A stretch of DNA of 64,000 nt from Methylobacillus rhizosphaerae (GTDB taxonomy: Bacteria > Pseudomonadota > Gammaproteobacteria > Burkholderiales > Methylophilaceae). Below, one piece after another: positions 34,786 to 45,091 of this stretch (position 1 is the first letter of the stretch; each line of letters opens with the position of its first letter). Where the stretch lies: assembly GCF_900187985.1 (NCBI RefSeq), contig NZ_FZOA01000007.1:1-64000 (forward strand), written 5' to 3'. Under the pieces are notes generated by a model. That model was not told the DNA's origin. It was given only the letters and a program-made list of their open reading frames with translations, and did not search any database. The translations under genes and the position numbers were made by a program.

Positions 34786-35495
34786 TATTTGCGATCCAGC
34801 AGCCGCATTTCCTGTTCTATCCAGGCTTCAACGCGTTGGTTGAGTGCATCCGCCTTGATGCCTTGCGTGTCAATCGGTCGGCCAATACTCAATGTAATGG
34901 TGCCGGGACGTTTGAGAAAGGAATTCTTGCCCCAGTATTCCCCTGCATTGTGGGCAACTGGTACGACAGTGGATTTGCTATGAGTGGCCAGCCATGCACC
35001 GCCTATGTGATATTTGCCTGTAGTGCCAGGTGGCACGCGGGTGCCCTCGGGGAAAATGACGACAAAGAAACCCTGCGCAAGCCGTTCTTTTCCTTTTGAT
35101 ACCAATTGCTTGAGCGCTTCGCGCCCGGCAGCCCGGTTGATTGCGATGGGGGAGGTGAGAGCCAGACCCCAACCGAAGAATGGAATCCATAGCAGCTCAC
35201 GTTTCAGCACCCAGACCTGAGGGGGGAATATTTGCTGTAGCGCCAGTGTTTCCCAGGCAGATTGGTGTTTGCACAGGATGACGCTGGGGTGATCGGGAAT
35301 ATTTTCACGTCCAATGACGCGGTAGCTCAGGCCGCAAGTGACTTTCAGCCACCAGAGCATGCTTCTGGCCCAGCCGGAAATCAAGATGTAGCGTGTCCTG
35401 CGCGATAGCGGAAATGTGAAAAGGGACAGTGTGGTAAAAACAGGCGTGAAAATCCACATGCCCAGCATGTAGAGAAATGAGCGGATATAAATCAT
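34785..35495 (-). CDS. plsC: 1-acyl-sn-glycerol-3-phosphate acyltransferase
   Basis: This 236-residue membrane acyltransferase makes phosphatidic acid. An N-terminal hydrophobic helix precedes the acyltransferase motifs: block I KHQSAWET (H-x4-E in place of the common H-x4-D), block II region NRAAGREALKQL, and block III VIFPEGTRVPPG. It lies 6 nt after gmhB. The Glu variant is common in Gram-negative relatives. Confidence 0.92.
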   Translation of the reverse strand: MIYIRSFLYMLGMWIFTPVFTTLSLFTFPLSRRTRYILISGWARSMLWWLKVTCGLSYRVIGRENIPDHPSVILCKHQSAWETLALQQIFPPQVWVLKRELLWIPFFGWGLALTSPIAINRAAGREALKQLVSKGKERLAQGFFVVIFPEGTRVPPGTTGKYHIGGAWLATHSKSTVVPVAHNAGEYWGKNSFLKRPGTITLSIGRPIDTQGIKADALNQRVEAWIEQEMRLLDRK

Positions 35496-35501
35496 CTAGG
35501 C

Positions 35502-36044
35502 CTAACTCAGTTCAGTAATGATACGGTGTGCGGCATCGGCAAGATTACGGCACACCCAGGTGTTTTCGGGCAGGTTGCCAGCTGCCAGCGTTTTTTCTCC
35601 CTTGCCGCTAAGTACCAGGATGGTTTGGGCTCCAAAGGCTGCACTGGCTTGCAAGTCGCGCAGGGAATCGCCCACGCTGGGTACCCCTTTCAGGTCCATG
35701 CCGAAACGCTTGCTGATCTCTTCTATCATGCCGGATTTTGGCTTGCGGCAATTACAGTTCGCATCTGCGGCATGCGGGCAATAGAACAACGCGTCTATAC
35801 GCCCTCCAACCTGTGCCAATGCCTTGTGCATTTTGTCATGGATGGCATTCAGGGTTGCCATGTCAAACAAGCCGCGGCCAATCCCGGACTGATTGGTTGC
35901 CAAGACTACACGATAACCGCTCTGGTTGAGCAGGGCGATCGCTTCCAGGCTGCCTTCGATAGGCTTCCATTCATCCGGGCTTTTGATGAACTGCGCACTA
36001 TCGTGGTTGATCACGCCGTCACGATCAAGAATGACAAGCTTCAT
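35502..36044 (-). CDS. gmhB: D-glycero-beta-D-manno-heptose 1,7-bisphosphate 7-phosphatase
   Basis: This 180-residue HAD phosphatase of LPS heptose synthesis has the nucleophile motif ILDRDGVINHD. It also has T-N-Q-S-G (LATNQSGIGRG), the zinc cysteines (CPHAADANCNCRKP) and the VGDSLRDLQA motif. It sits 33 nt downstream of glyS. Confidence 0.93.
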   Translation of the reverse strand: MKLVILDRDGVINHDSAQFIKSPDEWKPIEGSLEAIALLNQSGYRVVLATNQSGIGRGLFDMATLNAIHDKMHKALAQVGGRIDALFYCPHAADANCNCRKPKSGMIEEISKRFGMDLKGVPSVGDSLRDLQASAAFGAQTILVLSGKGEKTLAAGNLPENTWVCRNLADAAHRIITELS

Positions 36045-36077
36045 GGTAGTTTCCGGTCTGGCTGCACGAGATGGCTA

Positions 36078-38180
36078 TTATGCCGCGAGCCTGGACAAAT
36101 CGGCTACCTGATTCATGGCTTGGTGCAGTGTTGCCAGCAATGAGAGCCGGTTGGCCTTCAGGGCGGGGTCATCGGCGTTTACCATGACACCATCAAAGAA
36201 TGCATCGACTGGTACCTTGAGGGCAGCCAGTGTCTTGAGTGAGCCAGTATAGTCGCCAGCAACGAATGCTTGTTGCGCCTGCGGCTGCACTTGTGCCAGT
36301 GCTTGTGCCAGTGCCTTTTCGGCATCTTCCTGCAACAGGGCGGGATTGATATGTTGCTCAATCGTGCTTTCGGATTTCTTGAGGATATTGCCTACACGTT
36401 TATTAGCGGCAGCCAGGCTGGGAGCTTCGTTCAAGGCTGCAAATGCATGGACAGCAGCCAGGCGTTGCTGGATGTCAGCAATCAATTGCGGCTTTAATGC
36501 CAATACGGAATCGACTTCCTGAGCGCTGTAGCCTTGATCGCGCAAATTGCCAGCCAGGCGGTCGAATATGAATTCTTCCAGCGCCTGCAGGACGGCTGCA
36601 TGGTCGAATGCATGATGGAACACTGACAATGCCTGTTGCAGTAGGGTATCCAGCTCGAGGTTGATGCCGCCGTCAGTCAGGATGCGCAAGATGCCGATGG
36701 CATGGCGGCGCAGGGCAAACGGGTCTTTCTCGCCGGTGGGCTTTTCGCCAATACTGAACATGCCGACCAATGTTTCCAGCTTGTCGGCCAATGCCACGAC
36801 CAGACCCACGCGGTTACGTGGCAGTTCGTCGCCCGCAAAGCGCGGACGATAATGGTCTTCGATAGCGTAGGCGATGTCGTCGCTCAAGCCTTCATGTTGG
36901 GCATAGTAGCGCCCCATGATGCCTTGCAGTTCAGGGAACTCTCCCACCATGTCTGTCACAAGGTCGGCCTTGGCCAATTGAGCAGCCTGTGAGGCTTGCG
37001 CGGCCAATGCCTGATCTCCCAGTGCCGTGGCAACCAGATTGGCAATGGCGCTGACACGCGCAATGCGCTCACCCTGGGAACCCAGTTTATTGTGGTATAC
37101 GACTTTGGCAAGTCCAGGAATACGGGATTCCAGAGTTTTCTTGCGATCCTGTTCAAAGAAGAATTTTGCATCTGACAGGCGCGGGCGCACGACGCGCTCA
37201 TTACCCCCAATGACCGCGCTGGGGTTAGCTGGTGTGATATTGGAAACGATGAGGAATTTATTGGTCAGCTTGCCTTGCGCATCCAGCAGCGGGAAATATT
37301 TCTGGTTGGCTTTCATGGTCAGGATCAGACATTCCTGCGGTACGGCCAGGAATTCTTCTTCAAACTGGCCAACCAGTACATTTGGACGCTCGACCAATGC
37401 GGTCACTTCATCCAGCAGAGCCTCGTCCTCGATCGGGCGCAGATCAAGTTTCGCGGCGGCTCTTTCCAGCTGACGAGCAATTTCAGCCTTGCGTTCATTG
37501 AAGCCAGGAATCACAGCGCCATCTTCTTGCAATTGCAATGCATAGCTATCGGCATCACGTAACACAATAGGGTTCTGCGCGGCCTCAAAACGATGGCCCA
37601 GTGTCTGGTTGGATGCAGACAGACCCAGAGTATTGATCGGGATGACTTCATTGCCATGCAGGGCAACCAAGCCATGGGCAGGGCGTACGAAATTGACGTT
37701 GCTCCAGCCATCCTGCAATTGATAGGTCATGACCTTGGGGATGGGCAGCTTGGCGATGGCTTCGTCCAGCGCTTTTTGCAGACCGTTTGTCAGGGTTGCT
37801 CCGGCAACAGTAAGGTCGAGAAACAGGACATCGGTCTTGCCATCATGTTCGCGCTTGAGTTGGTTTACCACACTGACATCCGCGCCCAGTGCTGCCAGCT
37901 TTTTCTGTAATGCAGGAGTGGCATTGCCGTCGGCATCCAGGCCAACGCTGACCGGCATGAGTTTTTGTGCCACGGCCTTGTCAACGGCTTTTGCTGCTAC
38001 TTGCGTGATATGAGCGGCGAGGCGGCGCGGCGAGGCGTAAGCCGTCACGACGGAATCTGCTGCAATGAGGCCTTGAGCCTTCAAGGTGTCGAATAAGGTG
38101 GTGGAAAATGCCTGTCCCAGTTTGTGCAATGCCTTGGGTGGCAGTTCTTCGACGAATAATTCTACGAGTAGGTTGCTCAT
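36078..38180 (-). CDS. glyS: Glycyl-tRNA synthetase beta subunit
   Basis: This 700-residue subunit begins [18 protein letters not shown] and contains a central HD-like region and a C-terminal anticodon-binding domain. Length and motifs match bacterial GlyS, which recognises tRNA-Gly. Its start overlaps the glyQ stop by 4 nt (ATGA), implying coupled translation for the alpha2beta2 enzyme. Confidence 0.97.
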   Translation of the reverse strand: MSNLLVELFVEELPPKALHKLGQAFSTTLFDTLKAQGLIAADSVVTAYASPRRLAAHITQVAAKAVDKAVAQKLMPVSVGLDADGNATPALQKKLAALGADVSVVNQLKREHDGKTDVLFLDLTVAGATLTNGLQKALDEAIAKLPIPKVMTYQLQDGWSNVNFVRPAHGLVALHGNEVIPINTLGLSASNQTLGHRFEAAQNPIVLRDADSYALQLQEDGAVIPGFNERKAEIARQLERAAAKLDLRPIEDEALLDEVTALVERPNVLVGQFEEEFLAVPQECLILTMKANQKYFPLLDAQGKLTNKFLIVSNITPANPSAVIGGNERVVRPRLSDAKFFFEQDRKKTLESRIPGLAKVVYHNKLGSQGERIARVSAIANLVATALGDQALAAQASQAAQLAKADLVTDMVGEFPELQGIMGRYYAQHEGLSDDIAYAIEDHYRPRFAGDELPRNRVGLVVALADKLETLVGMFSIGEKPTGEKDPFALRRHAIGILRILTDGGINLELDTLLQQALSVFHHAFDHAAVLQALEEFIFDRLAGNLRDQGYSAQEVDSVLALKPQLIADIQQRLAAVHAFAALNEAPSLAAANKRVGNILKKSESTIEQHINPALLQEDAEKALAQALAQVQPQAQQAFVAGDYTGSLKTLAALKVPVDAFFDGVMVNADDPALKANRLSLLATLHQAMNQVADLSRLAA

Positions 38181-39115
38181 GCTGCTGCTTTCTTTGCCAG
38201 TTCTGCCAATACTTCATCTGCCCAGGCCTTGGGCGCCATCGGGAAGCCGAGGCGTGCGCGGCTGTCGAGATAGCTCGCAGCCACAGCGCGCGCCATGTTG
38301 CGAATGCGGCCGATATAGGCGGCACGCTCGGTGACGGAAATAGCGCCACGTGCATCGAGCAGGTTAAAAGTGTGTGCAGCTTTCAGCACTTGCTCATAGG
38401 CAGGCAGCGCCAGTTTGTGTTCTATGAGTTCTTGCGCTTTTTTCTCGTGGGCGTTGAAAGCAATAAAGAGAAAATCGGCATCGCTATGCTCGAAGTTGTA
38501 GGTGGATTGCTCGACCTCATTCTGGTGGAATACGTCGCCGTATTTGAGGTCAGGCGCGCCGTTGATGCCCTTGGAGTAGACCAGGCCATAGACGTTTTCT
38601 ACGCCTTGCAGATACATCGCCAGGCGTTCCAGGCCATAGGTGATTTCGCCCGTGATGGGACGGCAGTTGATGCCGCCGACCTGCTGGAAATAGGTGAACT
38701 GTGTCACTTCCATGCCATTGAGCCAGACCTCCCAGCCCAGGCCCCAGGCGCCCAGGGTCGGGTTTTCCCAGTCATCCTCGACGAAGCGGATATCGTTCTG
38801 CTTCAGGTCGAAGCCCAGTGCTTCAAGTGAACCCAGGTAAAGTTCAAGAATATTGTCCGGGGCAGGTTTGAGCACGACCTGGAATTGATAGTAATGTTGC
38901 AGGCGGTTGGGATTTTCGCCATAACGGCCATCCTTGGGGCGGCGGCTGGGCTGTACGTAGGCAGCTTTCCATGGCTCAGGGCCGATGGCGCGCAGGAAGG
39001 TGGCTGTGTGGGAAGTGCCCGCACCTACTTCCATATCATAAGGCTGCAGTAAGGCGCAGCCTTGTTTATCCCAGTATTGCTGCAGGGTCAGGATGATCTG
39101 TTGAAAAGTCAGCAT
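38177..39115 (-). CDS. glyQ: Glycyl-tRNA synthetase alpha subunit
   Basis: This 312-residue catalytic subunit has class II motifs: [36 protein letters not shown] and [23 protein letters not shown]. It also has [21 protein letters not shown]. It charges tRNA-Gly with GlyS. Confidence 0.97.
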   Translation of the reverse strand: MLTFQQIILTLQQYWDKQGCALLQPYDMEVGAGTSHTATFLRAIGPEPWKAAYVQPSRRPKDGRYGENPNRLQHYYQFQVVLKPAPDNILELYLGSLEALGFDLKQNDIRFVEDDWENPTLGAWGLGWEVWLNGMEVTQFTYFQQVGGINCRPITGEITYGLERLAMYLQGVENVYGLVYSKGINGAPDLKYGDVFHQNEVEQSTYNFEHSDADFLFIAFNAHEKKAQELIEHKLALPAYEQVLKAAHTFNLLDARGAISVTERAAYIGRIRNMARAVAASYLDSRARLGFPMAPKAWADEVLAELAKKAAA

Positions 39116-39216
39116 GTCGATTAACTATCTGTCTGGATTGGGTTTATCAGTCTGATAATACTCACTGCATCACAGTGATTCATTGTGCAGACGGTAGCGT
39201 GCAAAAGGGCTTGATT

Positions 39217-40695
39217 TTACTTCTTTTTACGACGCCACAAAAGGCCAAGTGACGTAAAGAGTGCAATCAGGATCGGCCAATTGCCCCAGCGTACATAAGG
39301 GGTGGTACCTTGATAGGCTTGTGCTTCTCCTTCAAGAATCGTTGTCTCGAAGTGAGGGGCATGGGCTGCCAGGGTGCCATCGGGGCGTATGATGGCGGTG
39401 GCGCCGGTATTGGTGGCGCGTAACATCATGCGGGCTGTTTCCATGGAGCGAGCCTGTGCAATCTGCAGGTGTTGGTAGGCGGCAATTGAGTCACCGTACC
39501 AGGCATCATTGCTGGTGTTGACCAGTATGCCGGCCTCAGGCAATTGCAGGATGATTTCTTCGCCAAATACATCTTCATAGCAGATATTGATGGCTACTGC
39601 CTGGCCTGCAATCTGCATCGGACGTTGCTGGAATCCGCCACGTGAGATATCTGTCAGCGGGATGTTCAGCCAGTTTTCATATACCCAGCCAAACACTTGT
39701 TTCAGCGGGATGAATTCTCCAAACGGCACCAGGTGGGTTTTACGATAGGCTTGTTCTGGTGAGCTGCCCATGCTGAGCATGCTGTTGTAATAATGACCAT
39801 CTTCCTCTTCCACTGTGCCGATCAGGATATCGCCACCATTGCTGCGCGCATGGTCTGCCAGCTGCTTCAGGTAGTCTGCCGGCATCTGGCTGACAACAAG
39901 TGGAAAGGCGGTTTCGGGCAGGATGATGAGTTTTGCCTGGGTGCCCAGTGTCATGTCCAGGTAACGCTGCAAGGTCTCGCGCAAGGTCTGCGTTTCCCAC
40001 TTCAGGTCCTGAGTGAGGTTGCCTTGCAATAACGCGACAGAAGTGGGGGCTCCTGCCGGCATACTCCAGGGAGCGAGTTTGAGCAGGCCACCTGTCGCCC
40101 AGAGTATTGCCAGCAACAGGAGGCTATTGCGTCGGGGAACAGGGTGCCTCCAATACACAACAATGGCTGCAATGATGCTGGCGCTGAGGATGGTGCCAAG
40201 TGAAACGCCGTGTATGCCCAATACAGGCGCAAAACCGGCAAGCGGACTGCCAGGGATTTGTGAGTATCCTGATAATAGCCATGGAAAACCAGTGAATATC
40301 CAGCCGCGCACCCATTCGCTCAACACCCACAAGACCGGAATACTGAGCCAGAGGTGACCGGTTTTACGGGCTGCCCAGCCTGTAGTGGCAGGAAACAGGG
40401 CCAGGAACGCGCTCAAAAGAAAAGTGGCTATGACCGCCATGGCCGCCGGCATGTCGCCAAAGTCATGTAGGCTGATATATATCCAGTAAATACCAGCGCC
40501 GAACAAGCCCAGGCCAAAGCAGAAGCCTATCCACCATGCCTGCCTTGGCGTATCGGATAAGTGCCAGAGGTAAACCAGCCCGGCAAGCCCGAGGATGGTG
40601 GCTGGATACCAGTAGAAAGGAGCAAACCCAGTGACGCTGAATGCGCCGGCAAGTAGCGCGATGAGATGGAGCAGGCCTGGACGTGACAGTTTCAA
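39217..40695 (-). CDS. lnt: Apolipoprotein N-acyltransferase
   Basis: This protein of about 492 residues has five to six N-terminal helices followed by a nitrilase-fold domain. The E-K-C triad is visible (ILPETAFPLV, YRKTHLVPFGEF, ICYEDVFGEE), and a final helix precedes the basic tail LLWRRKKK. It adds the third acyl chain to lipoproteins. TTG 40695 is preferred since AGAGGA lies 5 nt upstream; a TTG at 40731 would add 12 residues and lacks a clear ribosome site. Confidence 0.93.
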   Translation of the reverse strand: MKLSRPGLLHLIALLAGAFSVTGFAPFYWYPATILGLAGLVYLWHLSDTPRQAWWIGFCFGLGLFGAGIYWIYISLHDFGDMPAAMAVIATFLLSAFLALFPATTGWAARKTGHLWLSIPVLWVLSEWVRGWIFTGFPWLLSGYSQIPGSPLAGFAPVLGIHGVSLGTILSASIIAAIVVYWRHPVPRRNSLLLLAILWATGGLLKLAPWSMPAGAPTSVALLQGNLTQDLKWETQTLRETLQRYLDMTLGTQAKLIILPETAFPLVVSQMPADYLKQLADHARSNGGDILIGTVEEEDGHYYNSMLSMGSSPEQAYRKTHLVPFGEFIPLKQVFGWVYENWLNIPLTDISRGGFQQRPMQIAGQAVAINICYEDVFGEEIILQLPEAGILVNTSNDAWYGDSIAAYQHLQIAQARSMETARMMLRATNTGATAIIRPDGTLAAHAPHFETTILEGEAQAYQGTTPYVRWGNWPILIALFTSLGLLWRRKKK

Positions 40696-40818
40696 AGTAT
40701 CCTCTGGAGATTTAAAGTGGACGGAGAACAAGTCTTTATTGCATTATAACGGCTGGAAATGCTATCAAGCATGCGCTAGGCATGTACTATTCAAACAACT
40801 TATTTGATGGGAGATAAA

Positions 40819-41238
40819 ATGTTCAAGGAATTCAAGGCCTTTGCGATGCGCGGCAACGTGGTTGACATGGCTGTGGGTATTATCATCGGCGCTGCTTTTG
40901 GCTCTATCGTGAAATCGCTGGTGGACGATGTGATCATGCCACCGATTGGCCTTTTGCTGGGCAATGTGGATTTCAGTAACTTGTTCTTTGTGCTCAAGGA
41001 TGGAGCAGAAGTAGCATCTCCTTATGCATCTGTCGCAGCAGCCCAGGCTGCTGGGGCAGTTACGCTGAACTATGGTGTATTCATCAACGCGATAGTGAGC
41101 TTCCTGATTGTGGCATTTGCGGTGTTCCTGCTGATTCGCGCCATCAACAAATTGAAGGCGGAAGAGCCTGCAGCGCCGGAAGTGACGCCAGAGGATATTG
41201 TGCTGTTGCGTGAAATCCGTGATTCCCTGAAAAAATAA
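40819..41238 (+). CDS. mscL: Large-conductance mechanosensitive channel
   Basis: This 139-residue channel protein ([20 protein letters not shown]) has the conserved N-terminal amphipathic helix and pore helix TM1 ([25 protein letters not shown]). A periplasmic loop, TM2 ([23 protein letters not shown]) and a cytoplasmic charged helix follow. GGGAG precedes ATG 40819; an in-frame ATG at 40807 is less well placed. Confidence 0.97.
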   Translation: MFKEFKAFAMRGNVVDMAVGIIIGAAFGSIVKSLVDDVIMPPIGLLLGNVDFSNLFFVLKDGAEVASPYASVAAAQAAGAVTLNYGVFINAIVSFLIVAFAVFLLIRAINKLKAEEPAAPEVTPEDIVLLREIRDSLKK

Positions 41239-41261
41239 AGCCGGGACTAACCACCAATAAA

Positions 41262-41291
41262 AAAGCGATGCCATCATGCATCGCTTTTTTA
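41262..41291. terminator. Bidirectional terminator between mscL and corC
   Basis: AAAAAGCGATGC / GCATCGCTTTTT with a short loop lies between two convergent genes. Confidence 0.9.
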
Positions 41292-41313
41292 TGCTGCACT
41301 TCAGAGGGAGATA

Positions 41314-42177
41314 TTAGGTGTTTCCATCTGTTTCCTGCGGTGTAGGAAGTAGTTCGATCAGCAAGGAGTGAACGCGGCGGCTGTCGGCGCGCAATACCGT
41401 GACATTGAGATTGTCGAAACTGACTTCCTCTCCACGTTTGGGCATGTGCTGAAACTTACTGACGACCAGGCCGCCTATCGTGGAAAACTCTTCATCACTG
41501 AGGGTGGTGCCCAGGATTTCATTGAAATCGCTGATCTCGGTCAGCGCTTTCACCCGGTAGCGACCATGCGCATCCTGAATGATATTGTCTTCGTTTTCAT
41601 CTTCGTCGAATTCATCTTCAATATCGCCCACGATCTGCTCCAGCACATCTTCAATCGTGACCATGCCGGCAACACCGCCGTATTCATCCACCACAATGGC
41701 GATATGGTTGCGGTTGCTGCGAAACTCCTTGAGTAACACATTGAGGCGTTTGGATTCCGGGATGAAGACAGCTGGGCGCAACATTTCTCGTACGTCAAAT
41801 GCATTGCCGCTGTAAAAACGCAATAAGTCCTTGGCCAGCAGGATGCCGATGACGTCGTCCTTGTTTTCATCAATCACGGGAAAGCGTGAGTGTGCGGCTT
41901 CAATGACAAACGGAATGAAGATTTCGGGAGGGTCGGTAATGTCGATGACATCCATCTGTGAGCGCGGAATCATGATATCGCGCACTTGCATTTCGGAAAC
42001 CTGCAGCACGCCTTCTATCATCGACAGTGCATCGGCATCCAGAAGGCTGTTTTCGTAGGCAGTATGAAGTTGCCCGATGAGTTGCTCGCGATCTTCAGGT
42101 TCGCGTAGCAGGAAGTTGGTCAGGCGTTCCAGCCAGTGGGGTTTATCGGTAGTGCTGCGTTTGTCAGGTTCTGCCAT
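41314..42177 (-). CDS. corC: CorC/HlyC-family protein with CBS pair
   Basis: This 287-residue cytosolic protein has two CBS domains (MIPRSQMDVIDI ... IVVDEYGGVAGMVTIEDVLEQIVG) and an acidic linker (EDEFDEDENEDN). A CorC_HlyC transporter-associated domain follows. It is linked to magnesium and cobalt handling in enteric bacteria. It follows ybeY and phoH, the conserved ybeZ-ybeY-ybeX order, so it equals YbeX. Confidence 0.93.
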   Translation of the reverse strand: MAEPDKRSTTDKPHWLERLTNFLLREPEDREQLIGQLHTAYENSLLDADALSMIEGVLQVSEMQVRDIMIPRSQMDVIDITDPPEIFIPFVIEAAHSRFPVIDENKDDVIGILLAKDLLRFYSGNAFDVREMLRPAVFIPESKRLNVLLKEFRSNRNHIAIVVDEYGGVAGMVTIEDVLEQIVGDIEDEFDEDENEDNIIQDAHGRYRVKALTEISDFNEILGTTLSDEEFSTIGGLVVSKFQHMPKRGEEVSFDNLNVTVLRADSRRVHSLLIELLPTPQETDGNT

Positions 42178-42185
42178 GGTGGAGG

Positions 42186-42635
42186 TTAAGGCCTCTGTTT
42201 TTCTGATAAATAAGGGTCTGCATAGCCCAGCTGGATCATGGTGGTGGATTCTATCGACTCCATCAATTCAGCCTGGGCTTCTTCTTCGTGATCATAACCG
42301 TGCATGTGCAGTATGCCATGTACGGTGAGATGTGCGTAATGGGCTTCCAGGCTGATACCCTGCTCCAGGGCTTCTTTTTCCACCACGGGAGCGCAGAGGA
42401 TGATGTCGCCGATCAGCCAGGGTTCTTCTGTCAGGGGAAACGTCAGGACATTGGTGGCGTAATCCTTGCCGCGATAATCGCGGTTGAGCATCAAACCTTC
42501 CTCCGCATCGACAATGCGCAATGTCACTTCAGTATCGACACGCAGTGCGGCACGCGCCCATTTGCGGAATTGCTTTTCGGTGGGGATATGGCTGCTTTCA
42601 CTGGCATATTGCACTGTCATGGCAAGCTTGGGCAT
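42186..42635 (-). CDS. ybeY: Endoribonuclease YbeY
   Basis: This 149-residue metal-dependent ribonuclease in 16S rRNA maturation has the zinc motif HGILHMHGYDH near the C-terminus and RDYRGKDYATNVLTFPL upstream. It lies 8 nt before corC and 2 nt after phoH. Confidence 0.95.
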   Translation of the reverse strand: MPKLAMTVQYASESSHIPTEKQFRKWARAALRVDTEVTLRIVDAEEGLMLNRDYRGKDYATNVLTFPLTEEPWLIGDIILCAPVVEKEALEQGISLEAHYAHLTVHGILHMHGYDHEEEAQAELMESIESTTMIQLGYADPYLSEKQRP

Positions 42636-42637
42636 GG

Positions 42638-43618
42638 TTATTCCTTGCTGGCCTTGTGCTTGTCTGCGTCGGGTTGTGCATGGCGGTCACTGTCATAACG
42701 CTCGTAGGCATTGATGATTTTCTGCACCAGCGGATGGCGCACAACGTCTTCTGACAGGAATTGCGTGAAAGCAATGCCACGTACATCCTTGAGTACTTTC
42801 TGTGCCTCCACCAACCCGCTTTTCTGGCCGCGGGCAAGGTCGATCTGCGTCACATCACCCGTGATGACTGCCTTGGTGCCAAAGCCAATCCGGGTCAGGA
42901 ACATCTTCATTTGTTCCGGTGTTGTATTTTGTGCTTCATCCAGAATGATAAAGCTCTGGTTGAGCGTGCGGCCTCGCATATACGCCAGGGGTGCAACCTC
43001 AATGGCACCCCGCTCGAACATTTTGTTCACGGCATCGTAACCGGCCAAGTCATACAAGGCATCGTAAAGCGGACGCAGGTAGGGGTCGACTTTCTGCGAT
43101 AAATCACCAGGCAGGAAGCCTAGGCGCTCTCCTGCCTCGACTGCCGGACGTACCAGTACAATGCGTTTGACGCGATCCCGGGTCATGGCATCAATAGCAC
43201 TGGCGACTGCCAGGTAGGTTTTGCCTGTGCCTGCCGGGCCGATGCCGAACGTGATGTCATAATCCTGGATCTGTTGCAGATAGCTGACCTGGCGCGGTGT
43301 GCGACCATGCAGATCCTGACGCCTGGTCATCAGGGTAGGCATATCTGGGTTGACTTGCTCTGGGGATAACCGATCCAGCTCTACTAGGCCCAGCTGTATT
43401 TCTTCCAGGCTGACCGGTTTGCTGGCGCGGGCATAATAGTTTTCTATCAGCTGGGCTGCCAGCCGGACATTGGCCTGGCTGCCGGCAACACGGAAATGAG
43501 CGCTACGGCGCGAAATGCTGACATCCAGTGCATCTTCAATTTGTTTCAGGTTTTCATCCAGCGCGCCACATAGATTGGCAAGTCGTAGGTTGTCTTCCGG
43601 TTGTAGGGTGAACTCCAC
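42638..43618 (-). CDS. ybeZ: PhoH-like ATPase (YbeZ)
   Basis: This 326-residue protein has an N-terminal KH-like segment and a PhoH P-loop domain (GPAGTGKTYLAVASAI, ILDEAQNTTPEQMKMFLTRIG). YbeZ works with YbeY. The last residues (YDSDRHAQPDADKHKASKE) are a charged tail. It lies 8 nt downstream of miaB. Confidence 0.94.
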   Translation of the reverse strand: MEFTLQPEDNLRLANLCGALDENLKQIEDALDVSISRRSAHFRVAGSQANVRLAAQLIENYYARASKPVSLEEIQLGLVELDRLSPEQVNPDMPTLMTRRQDLHGRTPRQVSYLQQIQDYDITFGIGPAGTGKTYLAVASAIDAMTRDRVKRIVLVRPAVEAGERLGFLPGDLSQKVDPYLRPLYDALYDLAGYDAVNKMFERGAIEVAPLAYMRGRTLNQSFIILDEAQNTTPEQMKMFLTRIGFGTKAVITGDVTQIDLARGQKSGLVEAQKVLKDVRGIAFTQFLSEDVVRHPLVQKIINAYERYDSDRHAQPDADKHKASKE

Positions 43619-43626
43619 GTATGATC

Positions 43627-44955
43627 CTATATGAGTTCGCCGCGCAAGGTATGCGAGGCAGCCTCGGTAATCCTTACGTTGACGAACTGGTTAATCAGTT
43701 TTGCATCGCCGGGAAAATTGACGACACGGTTGTTATCTGTGCGTCCGGCAAGTTCGCTGCTGCTTTTGGCGGAGACACTTTCAACCAGCACACGTTGCAC
43801 GCTGCCCACCATGGACTGGCTGATGGCTTTGCCCTGGGCTTCATTCAAGGCCTGCAGGCGCAATAGTCTGGCCTGTTTTTCCTCAGCGCTGCAATCATCT
43901 GGCAGATAAGAGGCTGGTGTGCCGGGGCGTGGACTGTAGGTGAAGCTGAAGCTGAAATCGAAACCAACATCACGCATCAACTTCATGGTGGCCTCGAAAT
44001 CCTGCTCGGTTTCACCGGGAAAACCGATGATGAAATCAGAAGTAATGCAGATATCCGGCCTTGCGGCGCGTAGCTTGCGGATAATGGATTTGTATTGCAG
44101 CACGGTGTAGTTGCGCTTCATTCCCATGAGTACGCGGTCCGAGCCTGCCTGCACTGGCAAGTGCAAGTGTGAAACCAGCTTGGGAATGCGGGCGTAACAG
44201 TCAATCAGCGCTGGTGTCATTTCGTTGGGATGTGAAGTGGTGTAGCGGATGCGCTCTATTTCCGGGATTTCAGCCAGGTACTCAATCAGCATGGCCAGGT
44301 CGGCAGTCTCGCCTTCAGCGTTCTCACTACGGTAACCATTGACATTCTGTCCCAACAGGGTGATTTCCTTGACACCTTGTTCGGTAAGCTGAATGGCCTC
44401 GGTCAGAATGTCGTCAAACGGACGGGAGACTTCATCACCGCGCGTATACGGCACCACGCAAAAGGTACAGTATTTACTGCAACCTTCCATAATGGACAAA
44501 AATGCGGCGGCGCCTTCGACGCGTGGTGGCGGCAAGTGGTCGAATTTCTCCACTTCGGGGAAGCTGATATCCACCTGCGAAATTCCGGTCTGGCGCTTGG
44601 ACTGGATCATTTCCGGCAGGCGATGCAGGGTTTGCGGGCCAAACACGACATCCACATAGGGTGCGCGGGCCACGATGCTCTCGCCTTCCTGGCTGGCGAC
44701 ACATCCGCCCACACCAATGACCAGATCGGGATTTTTTTCCTTCAGTGGGCCGAAGCGCCCCAGATGGCTGAATACTTTTTCCTGTGCCTTCTCCCGCACC
44801 GAGCAGGTATTCAGCAGGATGACGTCTGCCTCTTCCGGGTTTTCCGTGGTCTGCATGCCTTCAGCGGCATGCAGCATATCCAGCATGCGGGACGAGTCAT
44901 ACTCGTTCATCTGGCAACCAAAGGTTTTGATAAAGACTTTTTTGGGTGAACTCAT
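43627..44955 (-). CDS. miaB: tRNA-2-methylthio-N6-dimethylallyladenosine synthase MiaB
   Basis: This 442-residue radical-SAM methylthiotransferase has the N-terminal UPF0004 cluster ([30 protein letters not shown]) and the radical-SAM cluster [17 protein letters not shown]-terminal TRAM domain follows. It modifies A37 of tRNAs reading U-codons. It heads miaB-ybeZ-ybeY-corC, a conserved proteobacterial order. Confidence 0.97.
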   Translation of the reverse strand: MSSPKKVFIKTFGCQMNEYDSSRMLDMLHAAEGMQTTENPEEADVILLNTCSVREKAQEKVFSHLGRFGPLKEKNPDLVIGVGGCVASQEGESIVARAPYVDVVFGPQTLHRLPEMIQSKRQTGISQVDISFPEVEKFDHLPPPRVEGAAAFLSIMEGCSKYCTFCVVPYTRGDEVSRPFDDILTEAIQLTEQGVKEITLLGQNVNGYRSENAEGETADLAMLIEYLAEIPEIERIRYTTSHPNEMTPALIDCYARIPKLVSHLHLPVQAGSDRVLMGMKRNYTVLQYKSIIRKLRAARPDICITSDFIIGFPGETEQDFEATMKLMRDVGFDFSFSFTYSPRPGTPASYLPDDCSAEEKQARLLRLQALNEAQGKAISQSMVGSVQRVLVESVSAKSSSELAGRTDNNRVVNFPGDAKLINQFVNVRITEAASHTLRGELI

Positions 44956-45091
44956 ACAGCTTGGCAGATGGCGACTGAAGCACCAGAGAAATGAAGAGTG
45001 AACGTTACAGGCTGCAAAATAGCGTAGAAAAAACAGTAGGGTAAGGTTTCATTTTAGCCCAGCTACTGCGGAAAGCCAATCGCGGAGTAAA

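Noticed and set aside
34785-35495. PlsC with a mutated active site (H-x4-E instead of H-x4-D)
   Set aside because: The Glu variant is common in Gram-negative PlsC homologues and the FPEGTR motif is intact, so there is no reason to call it inactive.
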